Shown here: positions 61,701 through 64,000 of the stretch, piece after piece
How the letters are laid out: each line of letters begins with the position of its first letter
Position numbering within the stretch: position 1 is the first letter of the stretch
Assembly: GCF_003231285.1 (NCBI RefSeq)
Contig: NZ_QKNS01000001.1
Coordinates: 620,001 to 684,000 of the forward strand
DNA: 64,000 nt
Origin: Hymenobacter sediminis
Lineage (GTDB): Bacteria; Bacteroidota; Bacteroidia; Cytophagales; Hymenobacteraceae
Reading direction: 5' to 3'
Made by a program: the position numbers and the translations under genes
Notes under the pieces: generated by a model
Databases searched by the model: none
What the model was told of the DNA's origin: nothing
What the model saw: only the letters and a program-made list of their open reading frames with translations

Positions 61701-64000
61701 TACTACGAAAGGCTTGCTGTAGTCGGCGCTGCCCGTGGCCTGCTGGTTGCGCCGGGCCTTGGCATCCACAAAGTCCTGCAGCTTCAAGTCGATGCGGTTG
61801 GCCTCGGGCCATACCTGCTCAACTTTGCTCTCGCCGCGTTTTGTCAAGATAAGGGGCTTAGAGTATTCGTAGTAGTTCTGGGTATAGTCGGTGCCGATGC
61901 GCACAAAGCCCCGCAGCTGGTTGTCTAGAACTCGGCCATCCTGGCTTTCGGCGTGCAGGAACATCTTCAGGCGCTTATAGCGCAGCATGTTGATGCTCAC
62001 ATTTTTGTAGGCAGCCTTGGCAAAACCGTCGCGCAGGCCTTCTACCACCAGGCGGAGGCTCTGCTCGTTCTGTTGGCGGTTTACGGTGCTGGAACCGTAC
62101 TCCCGGTCACGGCGGATGTTGGGGGGTAGCACATACGGAATAGCATCGGCACCGGCCGTGCTGGTCAGTCCGTTTTCCTCGATGCTAACGGTGGAGATGT
62201 TGAAAGCGTCGGCATCCGTATCGGCGCCGATAATCACTTGGGTAGGATCAGCAATCTTGGTGAGGTAGCGGCGCCATTGGTTAGCCACAAACTGGGGCTG
62301 CACTAGGCGTAGTACCACCGGCTGCTCCCACTGCGTCAGGTACATGCGCAAGAATCGAATCGACTTAAAACCGAAATCCTGAGCACTTTGGCCCTGGGCT
62401 GGGTCCACAATGCCCGTGGGCTGTCGCACCGGAATCCGGAACTGATACCAGGTTACGGGTTCGTTGTTGGTATCAGAATTAGTGTTTGTAACCTTATCCA
62501 CGATGAAGTTCTGGCCGATTTCCATCTGACCCGGCCGAATCTGCATGCGGTACTCGTAGTAGCGCTCCGTGTCGTTGAGTACGTTGTCCCGGTTCAGATC
62601 TTCCTTATCGGGAAAGGCGGTGGAGCTGAGCTGGCTGCCTTCGGGCGAGTTGCCCTGCATGCCGTTGAAATCTTTGTAACGGGCCAGTAGCTTGGCGTCG
62701 GCCTGGTCGTAGCTAGGGTCGAGGTGGTGGCGGAAGTTGTCGGCGGCAGGGTCAGCAAGTGTGCCGTACACGGGCGCAACCTCTGACTGGGGCCGGGTGG
62801 GCAGGGCCCGTTCCTCGTCGTCGTTTACCCCGTCGAGGCCTACGTCCTGGCGGGCGCGGGCGCCGGGGGTAGCGTTGAAAGCATCCGTCAGGAAGGGCTG
62901 GCGCGATACGCGGCCATAAATTGTTGGCTCCGCGTCTAGGTCGATGTTGGCATCTTCTACGGGTAGGCCGTTTTCAAACTCGTACCGGTTGTTGTCCTTG
63001 AGCACGTCCTCAGAAACCGAGCCTAGGTTGATGTACAGGTCGCCCCCCCGGTTATTCGAGGCCCGCGTCTGGTTCTGGCCGTCGTCGATGACGTTGTAGT
63101 TATTGCCGCTAGGGCCGTCGCTGATGAATGGGTCCATCATCCAGAACTCCAAGTACTCCACGTTGGCGTTGTCGAAGTCCGTGTCGAAGGTGATTTCGCG
63201 GGAAATACCTCCGTAGCGGGCTGCGCGTTCTGTGGGCGTGTTGCTCAGGAACTGACGCGGGTTGTTCGGGTTGACGTTGGGGTTGTAGTTGTACTGGCCC
63301 CGCTCGTTGGGGAAGTAGGCCAAGTCAAACGTCGTCTCGAAGGAGTTGCCAGTAGTACCTACGTCGCGGTTCGGGAAGATTTCCGTGCGCTTGATGCCCC
63401 GTACATAGTGGTTCTTGACATCGTTAACCCCAATATTCTGGGGTTTGCTCTGACCGTTGGTGTAATAGGTCTGGTCGATGGTGTACCAAGCCAGCTTAGC
63501 CCGCTGGTAGCCGGCTTTTAGGCCCTGTACGTTGCCGCCCAGCGGAGCCGGAGTAGCAGCCAGCCGCCAAGTAGTGGCCGAGTTGATGCCGCCCAGGGTG
63601 TAGGGCGTGCGGGCATTCTCGAAATCATCGAGGTAGGAAACACCGTTTTCGCCCCCACTGTCACCATTGCCCAGCCTCGACTGGCCCGGCAGCAACTGCG
63701 CGAATTCTCCACTGAACGCCACCGAGGAAACCTCTTTGGTCGAAATCAGGGGGAGCATGTCCAAGTACTTGGTCAGGGCCCGCGACTCGCGCCGCATGTT
63801 CACGTCGAAGCCGTAGATGGTATTGTTGCCCGGCTCGTCGCCGATGTTTACGCGGTTGATGCCGGGCGCCTGGTTTTCGCGCAGGTGCAGCACGGTAGCC
63901 CCAAAGTACAGGTCCGGCGAAACGCGGTAATCGAAGCGGGCGCCCAGTAGCTTGCGGGGCTGCACCTGCACCAGGGCGTTCTTCTCGAATTCTACCCGCA
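58752..64000 (-). CDS. sprA: Cell-surface protein SprA (T9SS translocon), 3' part; 5' end outside window
   Basis: About 1749 codons are visible; the frame is open through base 64000 (VEFEKNALVQVQPRKLLG), so the start lies beyond the right edge. Features match SprA (Sov), the giant T9SS outer-membrane translocon of Bacteroidota: ARFDYRVSPDLYFGATVL, LNRDNVLNDTERYYEYRM, SVAFSGEFAQLLPGQ, and the C-terminal ...EGGIQLRYSLSQ. It secretes proteins bearing the sorting domains found elsewhere in the window. gcvH and vanZ lie downstream, an order I recall for other Bacteroidota. The mid-part shows no frameshift. Confidence 0.9.
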   Translation of the reverse strand, partial: RVEFEKNALVQVQPRKLLGARFDYRVSPDLYFGATVLHLRENQAPGINRVNIGDEPGNNTIYGFDVNMRRESRALTKYLDMLPLISTKEVSSVAFSGEFAQLLPGQSRLGNGDSGGENGVSYLDDFENARTPYTLGGINSATTWRLAATPAPLGGNVQGLKAGYQRAKLAWYTIDQTYYTNGQSKPQNIGVNDVKNHYVRGIKRTEIFPNRDVGTTGNSFETTFDLAYFPNERGQYNYNPNVNPNNPRQFLSNTPTERAARYGGISREITFDTDFDNANVEYLEFWMMDPFISDGPSGNNYNVIDDGQNQTRASNNRGGDLYINLGSVSEDVLKDNNRYEFENGLPVEDANIDLDAEPTIYGRVSRQPFLTDAFNATPGARARQDVGLDGVNDDEERALPTRPQSEVAPVYGTLADPAADNFRHHLDPSYDQADAKLLARYKDFNGMQGNSPEGSQLSSTAFPDKEDLNRDNVLNDTERYYEYRMQIRPGQMEIGQNFIVDKVTNTNSDTNNEPVTWYQFRIPVRQPTGIVDPAQGQSAQDFGFKSIRFLRMYLTQWEQPVVLRLVQPQFVANQWRRYLTKIADPTQVIIGADTDADAFNISTVSIEENGLTSTAGADAIPYVLPPNIRRDREYGSSTVNRQQNEQSLRLVVEGLRDGFAKAAYKNVSINMLRYKRLKMFLHAESQDGRVLDNQLRGFVRIGTDYTQNYYEYSKPLILTKRGESKVEQVWPEANRIDLKLQDFVDAKARRNQQATGSADYSKPFVVTLPDNSTITVVGNPDLSAVQGVMIGILNPRDDNASKSLTLWADELRVSEFDTENGWAATARFNAKLADIANITATGSYVTTGFGGLQDRAQQRSLDNIARGDVNATVAAEKFFPEKLGLRIPVLVQAGVESRAPKYDPLDPDTELTQSLQKFKTDAEKAAYRKEVIDQTSQRSISVLNVRKERTNPEKKVRPYDVENFALSYSLTERLHTDIRTDRDYTRTYTGALAYVYQATPRNYTPLAKVKAFDSPYLKMLQEVNFTPLPSRFSFRADLDRRYNERFLQRTLEPGQVPVTAGIPGVFQKAFFFNRIYDLRWDLTKALAIDYTATNRAVVDEGPGRSIGDDAIAQQNRELLRRNLLRGGRNTNFNQTLAFTYRLPLDKFPLTDWLSADARYAANYTWQAASTALTAPVNPADPNSEVVPLNLGNTIQNNGELSTNGRIDLVKLYNKVRFLNIINNAPPPQPRPNPKDAAGTADRKQPGTDAVAAADSAKGPELRALKAVLRSLMTARSLNFTYTRSNGTLLPGYLPGTRLFGLNSDFDAPGIPFLLGRQEDLDGLFRRAYDRNWYTPSSQYLNTPLSSLLTEALTLRTTLEPFRDFNIQLDARRNKVSNREVFYRLAVDTVTLAPIPNTEPLASNALGSGTFSTSFISIQTLFGDLGNRGETSKAFQRFIENRVFVQQRLATDNQNTDPENGKRGTYSYNSQDVLLPAFLDAYRGKSSSGYTSKKFNPFSMLPIPNWNIAYNGLAQLPFIQRYFRSITLNHAYSSNYNINSFTTNAIYTREPGKNELPNRVNAQTNQYLPYYILGQVTIAERLAPLIGLNFQTSGNLTGRLEYRIDRNIGLNIPTAQVTELHSTEMIIGFGFATNRLKLPFRIGGEQRVLRNELNARLDLSIRDNFTIQRTILDVVDPDGTVAGSQGRASSQVTNGTRQVQLRPTVDYVLNQRLNLQFFFTQNITAPRVQNAFRNTSTEGGIQLRYSLSQ

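Noticed and set aside
1..64000. CRISPR arrays, insertion sequences, integrases
   Set aside because: No regular direct repeats, transposase motifs or integrase motifs were found when reading through.

Overview
The window looks like chromosomal DNA of a GC-rich Bacteroidota bacterium, most likely Hymenobacter or a close relative. The evidence is the type IX secretion sorting domains (M36 protease, beta-propeller protein, beta-helix protein), the SprA translocon protein, promoter boxes of the Bacteroidota TTG-N19-TAnnTTTG type (best before the tRNA-Gly gene), lipoproteins with SC lipoboxes, and a TssD-type (T6SS-iii) secretion tube protein. Most genes are short monocistronic housekeeping or envelope units separated by clear hairpin terminators.

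Layout: 1-8.1 kb holds the end of an outer-membrane barrel protein, two META-domain lipoproteins, an alpha/beta hydrolase, two STAS-like proteins, a DsbA/FrnE oxidoreductase and an aldo/keto reductase. 7.4-10.7 kb has two more lipoproteins and a DUF2382 stress-protein pair. 10.8-15.6 kb is a signalling block: an ABC ATPase, a PAS histidine kinase behind a BLUF blue-light sensor, and a lone receiver protein. 15.6-19.1 kb has a lipoprotein-type SDR oxidoreductase, a four-helix membrane protein and an acyltransferase.

19.1-24.8 kb is the accessory region and the most interesting part. On the minus strand lies a TssD (Hcp-like) tube protein fused to a C-terminal toxin-like domain. One missing base breaks its reading frame. 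It is followed by a candidate immunity gene, an unknown gene, an Imm35-type immunity gene and a small broken gene. On the plus strand lies a two-gene module of an OLD/RloA-like ATPase and a DUF4276 (Toprim-like) protein, which has the architecture of an anti-phage system. GC falls sharply in the toxin half of the TssD fusion and in the middle of the ATPase, as expected of exchanged modules.

25-43.6 kb is mostly housekeeping: TonB-like protein, mfd, NYN/cold-shock RNase-like protein, thioesterase, yajQ, TerC, J-domain protein, M36 protease, TrmH methyltransferase and mutS. 43.6-44 kb has tRNA-Gly(GCC) and tRNA-Leu(TAA). 44-64 kb has T9SS cargo proteins, a MoxR ATPase, a polysaccharide flippase/glycosyltransferase pair, a TonB-dependent receptor, YicC, an M28 peptidase/VanZ/GcvH run and the 3' part of sprA, which continues past the right edge.

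All identifications come from reading protein motifs by eye; no search was run. Base counts quoted are hand counts.
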